In this document: positions 1 to 11,608 of the stretch, piece by piece
Position numbering within the stretch: the stretch's first letter is position 1
Layout: every line of letters begins with the position of its first letter
DNA from: Earliella scabrosa
Lineage: Eukaryota > Basidiomycota > Agaricomycetes > Polyporales > Polyporaceae
Direction of reading: 5' to 3'
DNA: 64,000 bases
Assembly (NCBI GenBank): GCA_022605405.1
Contig: JABYQQ010000004.1
Span: forward strand, 1,178,001-1,242,000
Position numbers and translations under genes: made by a program
The notes under the pieces: model-generated
Seen by the model: only the letters and a program-made list of their open reading frames with translations
Told to the model about the DNA's origin: nothing
Databases searched by the model: none

Positions 1-772
1 GGATGCGGAGGTCCGAGCGGCGCGCCTTGTCTGCCCGACGCTTTGCCTGAGGCATTGACGCGCCACCGGACGGTCATAGCGGGCGCTTGCATGGCGGACC
101 GTGGTTGGTGTGCGAGACCGAGACAAAGCGCAGTGTGGTCTTGTCTCGGGCGGTGGCCTGGGTATTGGGTGAGCTTTTGCGTCTGCGCTTCATTCTGGAT
201 GCTCCTGATCGTGGGTACTAGGCAAGGAGTTAGGGGCTCATAGGCCCGAGTGTGGTCGATGAGGATGGGGTGGCGCAAGTGAACCCGGATCCGCGGCCGG
301 TCGCGCGCTGTCGGTCTCGCGACAATGGTGTACTAGGTACGTATGTTCATTGCTGCGCTATTTGGTTTCTACTTTTTGACGCAGCTGCAGGTCTTGTGTA
401 GATGTCGCATTGTGCGAGACACGACAGGAGATTATTCATCTGATCACGATGCTTCCTCGCGATGGCACATCACGGTCGCTGTTCATTACGAGCTCGAGCG
501 TGAGCTTGCGACGGACACACAGTAACCAGGTGGGCTGATCGTTTGCCTTCGAGTACGCAAGATGCTCACACGCGTAAGTTATTCCCATACGGAGGCATGC
601 GATAGTTTCTCGAGCTCATCTTCAGCACAACTTCGAATGATTCTTGGGAGGTTCATCATTCTACTCGTGGCTATAGCTCATTGTGTTTCACATCATTACG
701 CAGATCGTATACAAGGCAGGGATATTGGGTATACAGATAATCGTACATCAAGCACTAGTAACCACCTGGTAC
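1..772. other. No gene recognised at left edge
   Basis: Only short open frames are present, without codon bias, domains or convincing splice structure. I see nothing that supports a gene here. Part of it may be the 3' flank of the CsbD-like gene that ends at 773. Confidence 0.4.
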
Positions 773-1211
773 TCAAACGGCAGGCTTGTTCAGCTCCTGC
801 TGAGCCTGGCCCTTGTCATGGCGAATGTTGCCTGGAGGTCGTTCGTCAGCTCGACCGGTCAACCGAATAATGTCGAAGGTGAGCTTACCAGACATCTCCT
901 GCTGGCGGTCGCCAGTGACGGCACCGACGACGGCGTCGACCTTACCACCGACGCGGTCGGCGGCGCCCTCGACGTACTGCTTCGCCTGGGCGGCGTTGTA
1001 CTCGGTCTCGCCCTGGGCGTGCTCGTCACGGCCGGACTGGGACCAGGAGGTGGCGCCGGTGAGGTCACCCATCGTCTCGACGACGGTGCCCTTGACGGAG
1101 TGGAACTGGCCGGTGACCTTGCTGTGGAAGCAGTCAGGCACTGTATCCGCGGTTGTGACGTGCAAGGGCAGAGGCTTACCTGGGCTGGTCGGTGTTTGCC
1201 TTGTACGACAT
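773..1211 (-). CDS. CsbD-like stress protein, copy 1
   Basis: A small hydrophilic protein of about 107 residues in three exons: 1211-1180, 1121-889 and 831-773. The start reads MSYKAN and the second exon opens with KVTGQFHSVKGTVVETMGDL. The body has the CsbD-type pattern of G-x-A/V-x-E-x-x-G-x-L-T-G, a Gln/Glu-rich helix (HAQGETEY) and a second half around [17 protein letters not shown]. Members of this family are abundant, stress-induced, probably disordered proteins of unclear biochemical role. The last exon carries NIRHDKGQAQQELNK. Exon 2 is 233 bases, exactly as in the divergent paralogue at 1793-2222, and both introns sit at the same codons, so the two genes are duplicates. Intron boundaries are GT/AG and the assembled frame is clean. 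Function in this organism is inferred from the family only. Confidence 0.85.
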
Positions 1212-1792
1212 GTTGGAGGTTCGTGAGGTTCGTGTAGTCGCGAAGAAGATAGCTGATGATGGGTATGCAGTGGTCGTTCGCTGTTTGTTGAGGAGAGCGT
1301 CGTCGTCGGGGGGTTTATATATGTCGCTCCACCGTTCGTTTCTGCGCGAACTTCGTCATCGGTCGCCCTCGGGGCGCGCCATGTGTTTCGCTGTGTCTGT
1401 GCCCGTCTGACGTGGGCCACGTCGCCCGCCCCACCACCGTCTGGTGGCCCCGGCTACATACATACGGTCGAGACCGTTTGCGAATACACGAGACAGGGCG
1501 GGCAGACAGCGGTGACGTAGTGTGACGCGTTGTGGGAGCTCGCAGCCAGCTTGGGCTGATGACGCCTATGTATGGCTTCAGATCGGATCTCACGACTGTC
1601 CCACTGCAGTCAGTGACGTCATGCCCCTCCATTGCTTGCCGTCCTTTGTCACCGCTGCCATTCGGGCGCACACGCGTCGCGCAGTATATATATCCCCCAA
1701 GTTCCTTCCTCCGTCCTCAGCAACGTCTGACGACACCCTCTACTCTTCTACCACTCAGTCATCTCTCGCGCTTCACCTTCACGACAATCATC
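1212..1792. promoter_or_regulatory. Shared divergent promoter of the CsbD-like pair
   Basis: This 581-base spacer separates two head-to-head paralogues. A TATA-like run (ATATATAAA on the minus strand, 1314-1322) lies about 105 bases before the leftward start. A second (TATATATAT, 1685-1693) lies about 105 bases before the rightward start. The matching distances suggest two core promoters inside one duplicated, inverted promoter region. No transcription-factor site is claimed. Confidence 0.55.
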
Positions 1793-2222
1793 ATGTCTTA
1801 CAACAACAACGGCGAGCCCAAGTCCGTCTTTCGCTCCCCAATGTCGCGTCCAGAGCTCGTACTTACCTTGCGCTCCATGTTCGCAGCAAGACCACCGGCC
1901 AGTACCACTCCATGAAGGGTACGGCTGTCGAGGCGATCGGTAACCTCACCGGCGCCCAGTCGTGGCAAGAGTCCGGCAAGCAGGAACACGCCCAGGGCGA
2001 GACCGAGTACAAGGCCGCCCAAGCTAAGGGCTACGCGGAGGGCACTATGGACCGCATCGGCGGCAAGAAGGACGCTGTCGTCGGCGCTGTGACTGGTGAC
2101 CGCCAACAGGAGGCATCTGGTGAGCCTTGAATATGCATTCTCGAATATAGCTCATGATATCCGTAGGCAACATTCGTCAGGACAAGGGCGAAGCACAGCA
2201 GGAGATCAATAAGAACGCTTAA
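1793..2222 (+). CDS. CsbD-like stress protein, copy 2
   Basis: Three exons (1793-1821, 1887-2119, 2167-2222) give a 105-residue protein beginning [10 protein letters not shown]. The core reads [20 protein letters not shown] followed by [19 protein letters not shown] and [17 protein letters not shown]. The end is [17 protein letters not shown]. It differs from copy 1 at scattered positions only, with the same splice phases and the same 233-base middle exon. The first intron has a less common donor (GTCCGT), so that boundary is the least certain part. The family is linked to general stress tolerance in bacteria and fungi. Here the role is inference. The divergent arrangement with copy 1 suggests co-regulation. 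Confidence 0.85.
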
Positions 2223-3787
2223 AGGACGCTAATATGGGGTTTTCGAGTTGTACGACATATGTATTTACAGCTGAGTCGCAAAGCAACGAGACGTCCAACT
2301 TTTTTCCATGCCCATCGACAGGTCAGTCCGAACCATCTTCCACACGGAGCGTCCGACGGGCCTCCAGCCTATGGTGCGCGGTTTGCTCCCTACTCCGCAC
2401 CAAACCACACTCTTCGTTCTCATACTGTGTCCATGAAGTATTGATGGCATTTACGAGTTACAAGGAGGCAGGTGCCCAACGTCGGAAGGTCGGCCGAAAG
2501 CTATGTCGGAAGATGCTAAGATGCCTGACGTGCCTGGCCAAACATGCGTCACCAAGAATCCTCGTGTCTCATTGCTTTCCGACCCAGCTGTAACATCTGA
2601 ATGAATATGTTCCACAATGTCAGTCTGATGCTATGAATGAATGCGTGAATTTCCCGTTTAATCCCGGGCCCCGCGAGCCTTCCCCTGGTACATAAAGAGC
2701 TCCCCTGTTGAGCGACCTGAAACATCAAACCACCCGGTCAAGTAAGTCAGCTTTTCCACCCCAGATGGACTCAACAATGGCTCGTGGCCAGGAACAATAC
2801 GTCCCAGTGCTCGCTCTTGTATAGCGGGAGTACGTCCGATTCTGATGGTGTCACAATGACAAGCGTAGCGAGTCCCACGAGTTCCCATGTACATCTTGTT
2901 GCCGATTGCAGATCGCTCGTCCTTCAAATCTACTCAGTTGTCTGGTGGACCGTGGGTGCTACGACAAGAAGTACCATGCACATCGAGGTGAGTAATCTAC
3001 CTCTGTCAGAGTCCGTCTCATGCATTAGTGGCTCAGAGGGAAAGAAATGTAGACAACATCCGCAAACAGACCATCATATGATGTAGATGTATTGTTGAAT
3101 GTATCCGTGACAGTAGTAACAAAAGAAGTCATACGATGCATATGTATACATGTCAGTGGTCAAGGTGAGAGCATGGGTGAGACAAATATATGGTAAGTAC
3201 GTAGTAAGGGTAGTTAGGGCTAGGCATGCCATCAGCCTCTAGTTACTCCGGCAAGTTGTAAGTATCTTGGTCCTCCGAGTCATGATTATTGATATCGGAC
3301 GATGGGGCATGAGTGAGTAGAACGACTTAAGAAGGTAGTGTACAGGGTGAGAGTTTGGCATTGCAAGAGGACGCCAGGAGAGGGAGAGTCGGGAGAGGGC
3401 CAGTGGGAGAGAATGCAAATGAGCGGGCTTGTAACTGGGGTGCATGATGCACGGGTCACCGAGGCAGTGGACGTGGTTGGATGGACAACTGGTCGGAAGG
3501 TGGGCTTGGAAGATGCCCTATCCCGTCAGGTGTCTGGATGGGACACGAAAATAGATGGAGTCCCATCCGCTTGGGAGGTCGCCGCGCTTGTCGTACCTCA
3601 GATATCTGCGGAAATCTGCATTCATGTTGACCGTGGCAGACGGCCAGAGCACATCTTCTACTAACTCCTGTGGCTGTGATACATAATAATTAGAAATGTC
3701 ATACACCTCCAGCGTAGATGAAGACCAACCGAGCGCGGCCACTGGCAATCTGGAGTACCGAACATAACATCATCCCACCATCGCAAG
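2223..3787. other. Intergenic, no gene supported
   Basis: Several frames of 60-119 codons exist on both strands, but they overlap each other and show no domain or splice pattern. AT-rich stretches near 3100-3330 fit 3' flanks. I see nothing further. Confidence 0.4.
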
Positions 3788-5347
3788 TCATCCGACGATA
3801 CTGGTGATGCAATATGGGTATGAATAGTTAGAACAGTTGCAGTAGACTGGCCTACCCGGCAAAACTCTTGTGCGCACTTCAATACGGCCGCCTAGGTCCG
3901 GGAAAGCATATTCAAGCACGGCCTTCCAGTAACTCGGAGGGAGACCATCATAAGGTTCTTCGAAGTTAAGCTCCATAAGTTCAATGTTCCGCAGCAGCTT
4001 GGCAGGGGTCCGGAAAATGTCGGGAGGGAACAGCGTCCTCAACATATCCCTGCGCAGTTGATATTTGTGTCGAACATTGAAGCGCCAAGAAAAGGCAAGG
4101 GTGTTCAGTGATGTCGATGTCGGCAAAGATGTCAACAAGGTTTGGAGGAACAGGTGGTATTCCTGGATATCGTTGATGGGTATATGGAAACAGCCCCATG
4201 AAGGATCGTTGGGAGACTCGGACGCCCTCAAGGCTCCATTCCAATGTTTAATGTGGCGCTCTCCATAAGACTGCACGTTGACTGTCACTTTGAGCAAGCG
4301 TAGTTGAGTCAAGGTATGAATGAAGTCCGATGGACAGACTAGATGTGCTACGAACGCCTCTGATGTATTATCTCGCAGATCAATGCTAACCATTCTGATA
4401 GGGCACCGAGGTGTGCACACTCACCAGCTGATGGTGTTGAGCTCTTGTATTGAACAGGGCATATCTGTGCTATGAGCGATAGACTCCGAACGGCGTTCCC
4501 AAAGGCGCCGTGGGGTGGAAAATGTTCGAGGCTGGTGTACAAGCCCTATGATATTCATGCACAATCCTGTAAGTAATTGACAGATCCGTGCGGTTGACAT
4601 GTTATACAGACTCACCCCCAGCTCAAGCTCCTGAAGCTGTGCACACGTGCGCGGCCGGAGAAATTGAATCTCATGAAGTTTCAGACATTGCGAATGGATG
4701 TTCTCAGGAACACTCCCGTCAATGGTGCAATGCAGGGATAGGCGGCGCAGGTTCCTCAGGGACCAAATAAGTTCGAACGTCTTGACGAGAGGAAGTGAGC
4801 AGTTCCACAGAGTGAGCTCGCGAATGGGGAAACGACCGACGAGGGCTGTCAGGTTGGGAGGGTAGTCTTTATGTAGGTCAAGGAAGCGTAGCTCTAGGTC
4901 CTCGAGATGTCGCAGTCGATCTATGAGGGTCCCGTGCGTAAAGTTGATGTAGGTCCCGTAGCGGATTGGCGAGTCCAGCCACTGCCAGGGCTGGTGGGCC
5001 GTACGCCATTGGTAAATCTCCCATCCCAGGGCGTATCGTCGCTCTTGTGGCCGGTCGAAAACATATCTGGTGCATTTCGGGTCGACGACCAGTCTTCGCA
5101 CCAGATCCGCGAGTGGGGGATTTCCCGTGATGGTTCGGATGAAGAGTGCGATGTTGTGCTGGTGTGTAAAGCCCACCTTGTGATAGAGGACCCGACGACT
5201 TTCTCGTAGCCAGCCGCTGCATACCAACGAGCATGCAAGGAGGGTTGGGTCGCGGTCTGCGGGCAACCACGTGTCTCCCGGGTCATGCAAGGAATTGATG
5301 ACCATCTCCCATGTCTCTATCGGTAGGCGGAGTGTGAAGGGCTTCAT
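3788..5347 (-). CDS. F-box-like protein with leucine-rich C-terminal region
   Basis: The likely start at 5347 gives MKPFTLRLPIETWEMVINSL, a typical opening of basidiomycete F-box-like proteins: L-P-x-E-x-W-x-x-V-I, then LLACSLVCSGWLRESRRVLY. Downstream are leucine-spaced segments such as LEDLELRFLDL, IRELTLWNCSLPLV and LRRLSLHCTIDG, which resemble irregular LRRs of this class. The frame must be joined across introns near 4617-4569 and about 4424-4372, and then runs to a stop at 3788. The last intron's acceptor is ambiguous, since nearer AGs would make it under 40 bases. F-box proteins link substrates to SKP1-CUL1 ubiquitin ligases, and in mushrooms they form very large families. The substrate cannot be told. 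An in-frame extension upstream to 5518 lacks domain support, so the downstream ATG is preferred. Confidence 0.7.
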
Positions 5348-5518
5348 GAGTGGGTAGCGAGAGAGGTAGAGGGAACGTGTGAGATCCAAGGGGTAGGCCG
5401 TCCGACTGGGGTTGCGTCCCCCGAGAAGGAGGAGGGCTTTGTGGGTCGCAAATGTGAGGGGCACCCGCCGATGTTGCTCGAACATATCCCACGAACACAC
5501 GGCTACTAGTGTTCCCAA

Positions 5519-6415
5519 ATGACCGGACTTTCCCTATTGGCTACCTCTCCATAGCATGTGCAGCATGCAGGCTTCATTTCCGACAAGTCATCGTACAGCA
5601 CCTGACCCAGCGAGCCTCTACACCGCGCCCGAATCCACCCCCAACGTCATCACCGGGGCCCCATTCTGAGCTTAATAAGCACGTCGGGTCCCAGCCTATA
5701 TGGCTAATGTCAACTCGCACACCAGGCAAGCAACGGTCACTGCAAGTCCCCAAGTGGACTTTCACATAACCATCGCTTACCAGTCCGAGTAATTGGTACG
5801 AACAGATCTCTCGCAGATTCCCGGCACCCCCTCCGAGTACTTTTTTTTGCGATCCTCGTTTATCGCCCTGGAGGGCTACGCCCTATGGTAGGCAATATGC
5901 TACGTGGTAGACTAGCGTAGTGTACAGTATGGGTGGGGTCTCAATGATCATGGGTAGGTAGTGAATAGGGTGTGCACCACCGTGAGTGGAATCTGTGAGT
6001 GAGAGCGGGTTAGCGGTAGTAGTACATTGGCGGTGGGTCGTAAGAGGCACGAGGTATAATACAGAGAAGATGGGGCGGGCGCGACATGCAGACCTCGCCG
6101 CTCCTGACCATCAGGTGGTAGGGCTTGTGGGTTCTAAACCTGCTGCCCTTAAGGATGGCGGATGCGCCTCCGGGTCTTTGCCTTTGGCCGCAGTCAGGGG
6201 TCCGGATGACGATGTCCTCGCCATCCGTCGGAACTCCCCCACTCCCAGAGCGTGAGGTCTGCATGCCGCGTCCGAGTCGCCGTCAGGATACTACACAGGC
6301 TGGTCTCGAGGCGGAATCGTACTAGAAAGCGAAGAGACTAGGGGATATGTACAGAAATGCCTGGAAGAGGTGATTAGTTGGTGCTAAGAGGATGAGAGAG
6401 AGAGAGAGATCGGGC
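5519..6415. other. Intergenic with GA microsatellite
   Basis: No gene is supported. A (GA)n run lies at 6394-6409 immediately before the retrotransposon fragment. Confidence 0.4.
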
Positions 6416-6841
6416 TCAGCGGTCATCTAGTTCGCCCAGCTTCAAGTCCGCGAAGGCTCCGAAGGCTCCACGAAAACGTCCGGTGGCGTTGATGTACTGA
6501 AAGAGGGGGGACAAGGCATCCTTGGAGTTGAGGAGCACGGACAGGGACCGCCCGGAGCGACCCAATGAGGAGAAGTGGACAGCCCGGTGGAGTGCGTAGG
6601 CATCGCAGGAGAGGAGAAAGTGCGCAGTTGATTCCGGTGCTTCACCACAGGCAGGGCACGTTGCAGATGGGACCTTTCCGAGCCACGCCAAGTGCTTGTA
6701 GAGCGGGGCATGTCCTGTGCGAAGCTGTAGGAGAAGGTTAGCATGTCGACGGGGCAGTGCCTCCACCAAAGTCGCATATTTCTTTGAGGGAAGTCGTCTG
6801 TCGATGTGTGCCAGGCGGATCCCCTCCGAGGACTTATTCAA
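6416..6841 (-). mobile_element. Fragment of a non-LTR retrotransposon (C-terminal end of the RT/RNase H polyprotein)
   Basis: A 141-residue frame begins inside a polyprotein-like sequence: HIDRRLPSKKYATLVEALPR, then RRHANLLLQLRTGHAPLYKHL. It contains the zinc-binding signature CPACGEAPESTAHFLLSC (C-x2-C-x8-H-x4-C). This combination is typical of the segment behind the RNase H domain in Tad/I-like LINE elements of fungi. No reverse transcriptase, endonuclease or RNase H core is visible upstream, so this is a short relic, not an active element. It ends with a normal stop at 6416, and a GA microsatellite flanks it. Confidence 0.75.
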
Positions 6842-8004
6842 GAATCAGTGATACATCCCACGGAATCTTGAGCTTGACCCTCCTGTCTTCCGGCGTGTTG
6901 GACTTGAAGGACTTGAATCTGACTGATGCGCGCCTTCAATCCGATAATGTCAGCTCTAGAGAGAACCTGTTCAATTGACTTCATTTGTACTATTAACTCG
7001 AGCCGGGGACTAGCACTCGCCGCCGCTACGATATAGTGGGACTCTCACCAGTCCCACTGCCTCTTGAAGCATACGCTTCTGTCTAGTTTGCGCTCACTGC
7101 TGTACAGCCTCGGCATAGCAAAACGCGGGGCGTCCAGTGTTTCAACATCTCAAAGTTGTCGGAGCCATTCAACGCTCTGACGTCAATATTTGTAGCAACA
7201 AGTTAACTCCCCATGGAAGGTGGATACAGGACGCCGTATTGTGGGTGGAGTCTCATGTTCACGGAGAAAGCGGACCTGAGAATAATCTCGATACTAGATA
7301 GCATTGGCCCCCTCGAGCATGCTGAATGTCCTCTGCCGACATAAATATATGGATGACATGCAGCAGACCGATCGAAACGTATTGACTGATGTCCATTCAA
7401 TAGGCATACATAGATCGAGTAGATAACCGTCGCGGAGTCTGGATGACAAAGCCACAACCTTCGCCGCGGCTCGTAGAGCGAGCGCATCGGGATGTTCCGC
7501 CACAGATCAAGGATCCATGCGGCGAGACGTACAAGGTCGCGGAGAGCGTCCACCCAGTGTCTTCCAAGAGGAGCGTCCTGCGTGACATGTTCGAGGGGAG
7601 AGCCGGGAGATACAGTCCTCTGAGATCCGGAGAAGCTTGGTAGAGATGAGAGGAAAGGCACGTCGTCCGATCGGTGATGCACGGGACAACCTGGCTCGTT
7701 GTGTCCTGAGCGAAGGTCATGTTGAAGCGATGGTCTAGGACGTGCTGGGAGAGGAGGACAATCCGCCACGGCGATGACGATGGTGCTGCGCGATTACTCG
7801 CTGCGAGCGAAACATCAACGTCGCCCGAGGATGACCACGTCCAGCTTGGGAGATGGTCTGGAGGTCGGCGACTCGGCGGTGGTGGTTGGAACCAACCATG
7901 TATCGCTTCGGACCGTCTGAAGGAGCAACGAGCCGGGTGGACTGGTAGGAAGTCGCCAAGGAGAGGAACTGAACAGGAACAGGAACAGAAGAGAGCCGAT
8001 GCAT
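6842..8004. other. Mostly unassigned sequence; possible 3' exons of the neighbouring minus-strand gene
   Basis: Minus-strand frames of 188-203 codons exist between 7203 and 8008, but they overlap in several phases and show no recognisable domain. Part of the stretch could be 3' exons or UTR of the membrane-protein gene that reads leftward from about 9.1 kb. I cannot support a model. Confidence 0.3.
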
Positions 8005-9142
8005 TCATCCAAAGTCACAAGTCGAGCCAGAGATGTAGTCTTGCGGGAAATCGATGTATAGTTTGTAGGGGTGATCGGCGAGCGAATCGTCGTGGTCGTC
8101 CTCAGGGTCGTCGAAGCCAGGCTGATGCGGTACGAGGGCGACGACGACGCACTCGTCGGGCGGGCAGCCTTGCGCAATCATATTCGCGAGCTCGGAAATC
8201 GTGTCGGGCGTGTTGAACATGTTGTTGATGTCTTCCAACACTTCGGATGGCCATGTGAAGCGATGATCAAGTACGAGACCGATGACTCCCAGATCGACGA
8301 CAGCACGGTGCTCAGAGGAGAGAGGGGAGCTTGGGTCGACTGCGACGTACTGGATGCCGAAGATCTCGCCACGAGCGGAGTAGTCCCACACAGGATCGAC
8401 GAACGTGGCGAGAATGACAGGAGACGCATCGTGAGTCTGCATGCTGGTCTCCTTCCAGTACGAGCGACCTCTGTACGTGGCTTGTGTCGACGTGTCGAGG
8501 CGTCCAGAGCTCCTCCGGGCGATGCGGGGACACTGGCTCACCGATCGCGGCCGCGCAAATTGTGAATCACCGTGAGCTGAGATAAACAACGACTCACTTT
8601 GAACACATACCTTTTCGTTACGAAGACGTCGCACGGCCATCATCGAGATGAGAACCAGCAAAACCAAGACGCGGGTGCCTCGGAAGGTTCTCCAAGGGAC
8701 GTCGACACCCAACGACGACTTGAAGTCAGTGGGGGCCGGGGGTGTCAACATGGACAGTTCGTCATGGAGGTTCCGGTACTTGAGGGGATCGAACCACGCA
8801 GGAGTGTACGCGGGGCTATCATCAAGATGTCAGCGCATGTACGACAAGAAAATGAGCATGTGCGCTTACGCGGGAAGCGTGGCGACCGTGGAGAAGAAGG
8901 GACGACCGGGGAGTTCTAGTCGGAGAATGTTGGTGGTATCGAGGAGAAGCGCGTAAGGGCCCATAGAGGGAGTGTTCATGACGTGCAAGAGAGCCAAGGC
9001 CCAGGAGAGAAGAACGTAAACGAAGAACATGCTGTCCGCAAAAAGTGTGAGGGCGTTGGAAGAGATTGAAGATCAACTGACGCTGCGCGGAGGCGGACAT
9101 GAGCCTTGTCACTTACCTATGCGAAAGATGTTTGCTATCATA
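8005..9142 (-). CDS. Hypothetical membrane protein, multi-exon, partial model
   Basis: Reading leftward, a hydrophobic segment FFVYVLLSWALALLHVMNTP (about 8960-9030) leads to GPYALLLDTTNILRLELPG. An intron follows, then PAYTPAWFDPLKYRNLHDEL and a second hydrophobic helix VLVLLVLISMMAV followed by RRLRNEK. That is a membrane span with a basic cytosolic flank. After another intron at a GTATGT donor near 8605, an acidic soluble segment continues (EIFGIQYVAVDP, DHRFTWPSEVLEDINNMFN, PDECVVVALVPHQPGFDDPE) to a frame end near 8005. Codon use looks coding, but the first exon near 9142 and the 3' end are uncertain. I do not recognise the family. It may be one of the many small fungal multi-spanning proteins of unknown function. 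Confidence 0.45.
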
Positions 9143-9168
9143 GTGGCTCTGATGCAACAGTCCTCAAC

Positions 9169-9242
9169 GGGTCGGTGGCGTAGTTGGTTATCGCATCTGT
9201 CTAACACACAGAAGGTCCTCAGTTCGAACCTGGGCCGACTCA
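9169..9242 (+). tRNA. tRNA-Val (AAC)
   Basis: The acceptor stem GGGTCGG pairs with CCGACTC, with one G-T pair. The anticodon arm is TCTGT-CTAACAC-ACAGA with anticodon AAC, and the T arm is CTCAG-TTCGAAC-CTGGG. The discriminator is A at 9242. There is no intron. All arms fold, so this should be a functional nuclear gene. Confidence 0.93.
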
Positions 9243-10902
9243 ACTTTTGCCTCTTTTGTGGCTACCGCTTGCTAACGGTAGTGCCAAGGTCGCCTTGTTC
9301 AACGATTTACTGACATTCAGTAGCGCTTCATTATTTTCTCCGTCCTATATGCCTTCCAAATGGCTTCAACTGTAGCATGGCCGGGCTGACCGTCGACGCC
9401 AAGAGTCAATTACAAGACGCCCGAGCAAGCGCCTAAAGCCGCTAAAATGCCTCATCGCCAGGGAGGTACTCCATCCTCTACCAGCTCTACCGTTCCCTCA
9501 CCCCTACCCCTACTTCCGCCATGGGTGTCCACCTTGACCGATCCAAGGCCGCCCTCGTTGACCTCTAACCTGTTGGAGATAACCTAGCACACCCTGGCTA
9601 CCTCTGATCTTGGTCGCGTCCTCACTTTTCCTGATCTGTGCGCGATTTTCGCCGCACGCACTGGTCGCATTCATAACCCCTACGGACGGTGCGAAATCGA
9701 TTCTGGCCACGTCGCTCGTCCATCCGATCGCATGCAAGCTCAGGATGTCTTGCCGCACGTACGGTGTTGCGCTTACGTCGGGTTCAGAACGACATGAACG
9801 CGCTGGACATCTGCACAGTGGTGAGTCGTTCGACGTGGGATTCCCTTCCAACTGGTTGCCCGTTGTCTATGATTCCTGGAGCTCAACATGCTCCAATGCT
9901 TATCCCCATATCAGTCTCCATGCCCACTCGTTGCCTCGGCCTCCTCTCCTCATGCTCGCAAGTCCGTAGCTCCAGGTCACTGCACTCGTATCCTGGGTTA
10001 CGTTACCTCAACGCCTCAGAGTGCTTAGGCGTGGTAGTTCCAGCTCCGTCAAATGTAAGTTCGTTCCCCAAATCCACGACATATCCCAGACCGTACGCGT
10101 TGACAACTGCCCACAGAACTTATCATAGCGCTAGCCCTCTCGCGCCGATGCATTACGACGTGATCATAGGCATTATGATGTTTGTCCACTTGCGCGCTCT
10201 AGCCCTGCCAACACTCCGCATGGCCAACGCCGAGCGGGATGGTAAGTAGTCAATTCAGCCTATCTTCGGATGTTACCTACTGAGATTCTTTCTATGGTTT
10301 GTTTTCTAGGATATGCGGAGACATGGCGGCCCTGTACGGTCCACACCTTCACTGCGTAACGGCATTGTGATATCAGAGGTACGTCGTCCATACAAGATAG
10401 TCGGGCTTCCTGTACCCGCGAGGCTCTTGGCACGGCTTTAACTGCCCGGGGTTCTGTGTGTGCAATTGTGCATATCCGCCCCGGGTAGTGCTTATGGGCG
10501 TTCTGTGAAGTGGGTGACCGCGTCTTCTGACATCTGTCCATGGCCGATGAATCTCTGCAAGTCTATGCGTCGTTGCTCTTCACGCGAAGGCGCCTCACGC
10601 CGGAACATCATAAAGACCGAGCCGTGAGCATTGTGCATGGTCGGGCAATCATCAGCGTATAGCATGCTCATGACCTGCTCATGACTCCCGAAGTTCCGAA
10701 GCTCTTCCTGGCCACGGATTGTGCACAGTGCGGCCTGTCCGCGACCCCAGACCCCGATGCTCGCGTCCAAACGACATTTCGACTCATCACTGGATCATCG
10801 CTCACACGAGAGTTGACAGGACCAAAGCCTTCAGCAAACTACCGTTTTGTCTGGACAGTATGTCCTTCGCTCATAGCCAGATGTACGAGGAAGAGGCACG
10901 AC
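9243..10902. other. Gene-poor spacer with unassigned frames
   Basis: A 186-codon frame at 9689-10249 and overlapping minus-strand frames show no domain and are rich in Ser, Arg and Pro, as random GC-rich frames tend to be. A frame near 9470-9570 reads sensibly for about 30 codons and then stops, which could be a decayed exon. No gene is claimed. Confidence 0.35.
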
Positions 10903-11277
10903 AGGACCCCTGACAATAGGTGGTGAGGCTGGATCAACGAGCCTCCCGCCGAGGTCCAATTTGTCCGGACAAAATCGCGAATTTTGGGCCCAAAATGTCC
11001 GGATTCGATCCGGCGTCGGCCCCTTCTGGAGGCCCAAATTGTCCGGTTTGGGCAGAATCCAGCCCCATTTCGGGCCGCCCTGACGGGCGGCTAAGGGCGC
11101 TCGGGCGCCTCCGTCCCAAGGGCTGCCCCGTCGGGTCATTTTGTCCGGGCAAGAACCCTAGCCAAGTGCCCATTTTCGGGCCCTTTTGTCCGGGCTGGTC
11201 ACCGGCATCGAGGGTTTTGGTGGACCAATTTTGTCCGGATGAGGGTCCCAGCCTCACCACCTATTGTCAGGGGTCCT
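10903..11277. mobile_element. 375-bp non-autonomous DNA transposon (MITE) with perfect 30-bp terminal inverted repeats
   Basis: Left end 10903-10932 starts AGGACCCCTGACAATAGG, and the right end 11248-11277 is its exact reverse complement over 30 bases. Both sides carry the 8-base duplication GGCACGAC (10895-10902 and 11278-11285). There is no transposase frame. The interior is GC-rich and repeats TTGTCCGG at 10961, 11039, 11141, 11186 and 11231, with TGTCCGG at 10996 and an inverted copy at 10965-10972. An 8-bp duplication is typical of hAT and P-like superfamilies. The ends lack the usual hAT consensus, so the superfamily is open. Perfect ends and duplication imply a recent insertion. Confidence 0.92.
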
Positions 11278-11608
11278 GGCACGACGAGCCTACGTCGGCT
11301 TGGTCCCCTTTGTCTTGGCGCATAGTTTCTCCTCCATACCCCCGTTGCTCGACAACCGATTCGCTCAACTCTCCTGGTCTAGTCCTGCCTAGCCTCTCTG
11401 AAGGCATCACCAATCCCATCACCCGAGTTTGTCGCGGAGGACCTCCCCAGTCTGGCGCTCCAAGTGCGTCCGTGACCATACCTCCGTAACGACGTGTCAC
11501 GTCACTCTGTCACCCCGTCTTGGCCTGGCGATTGTCGTCGGTTTTTCTCCTGCTGCTGCTCTCCTTGCGACGCCTTCTCTTGCCTCCACGCTCCTCAGAA
11601 CCCACGGA

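Noticed and set aside
9689..10249. 186-codon open frame before the ferric reductase
   Set aside because: No domain, Ser/Arg/Pro-biased as expected for random GC-rich frames, and overlapping frames on both strands.
10920..11489. Open frames of up to 189 codons across the 375-bp element
   Set aside because: They run through the transposon ends and repeats. The DNA structure explains the sequence better than coding does.
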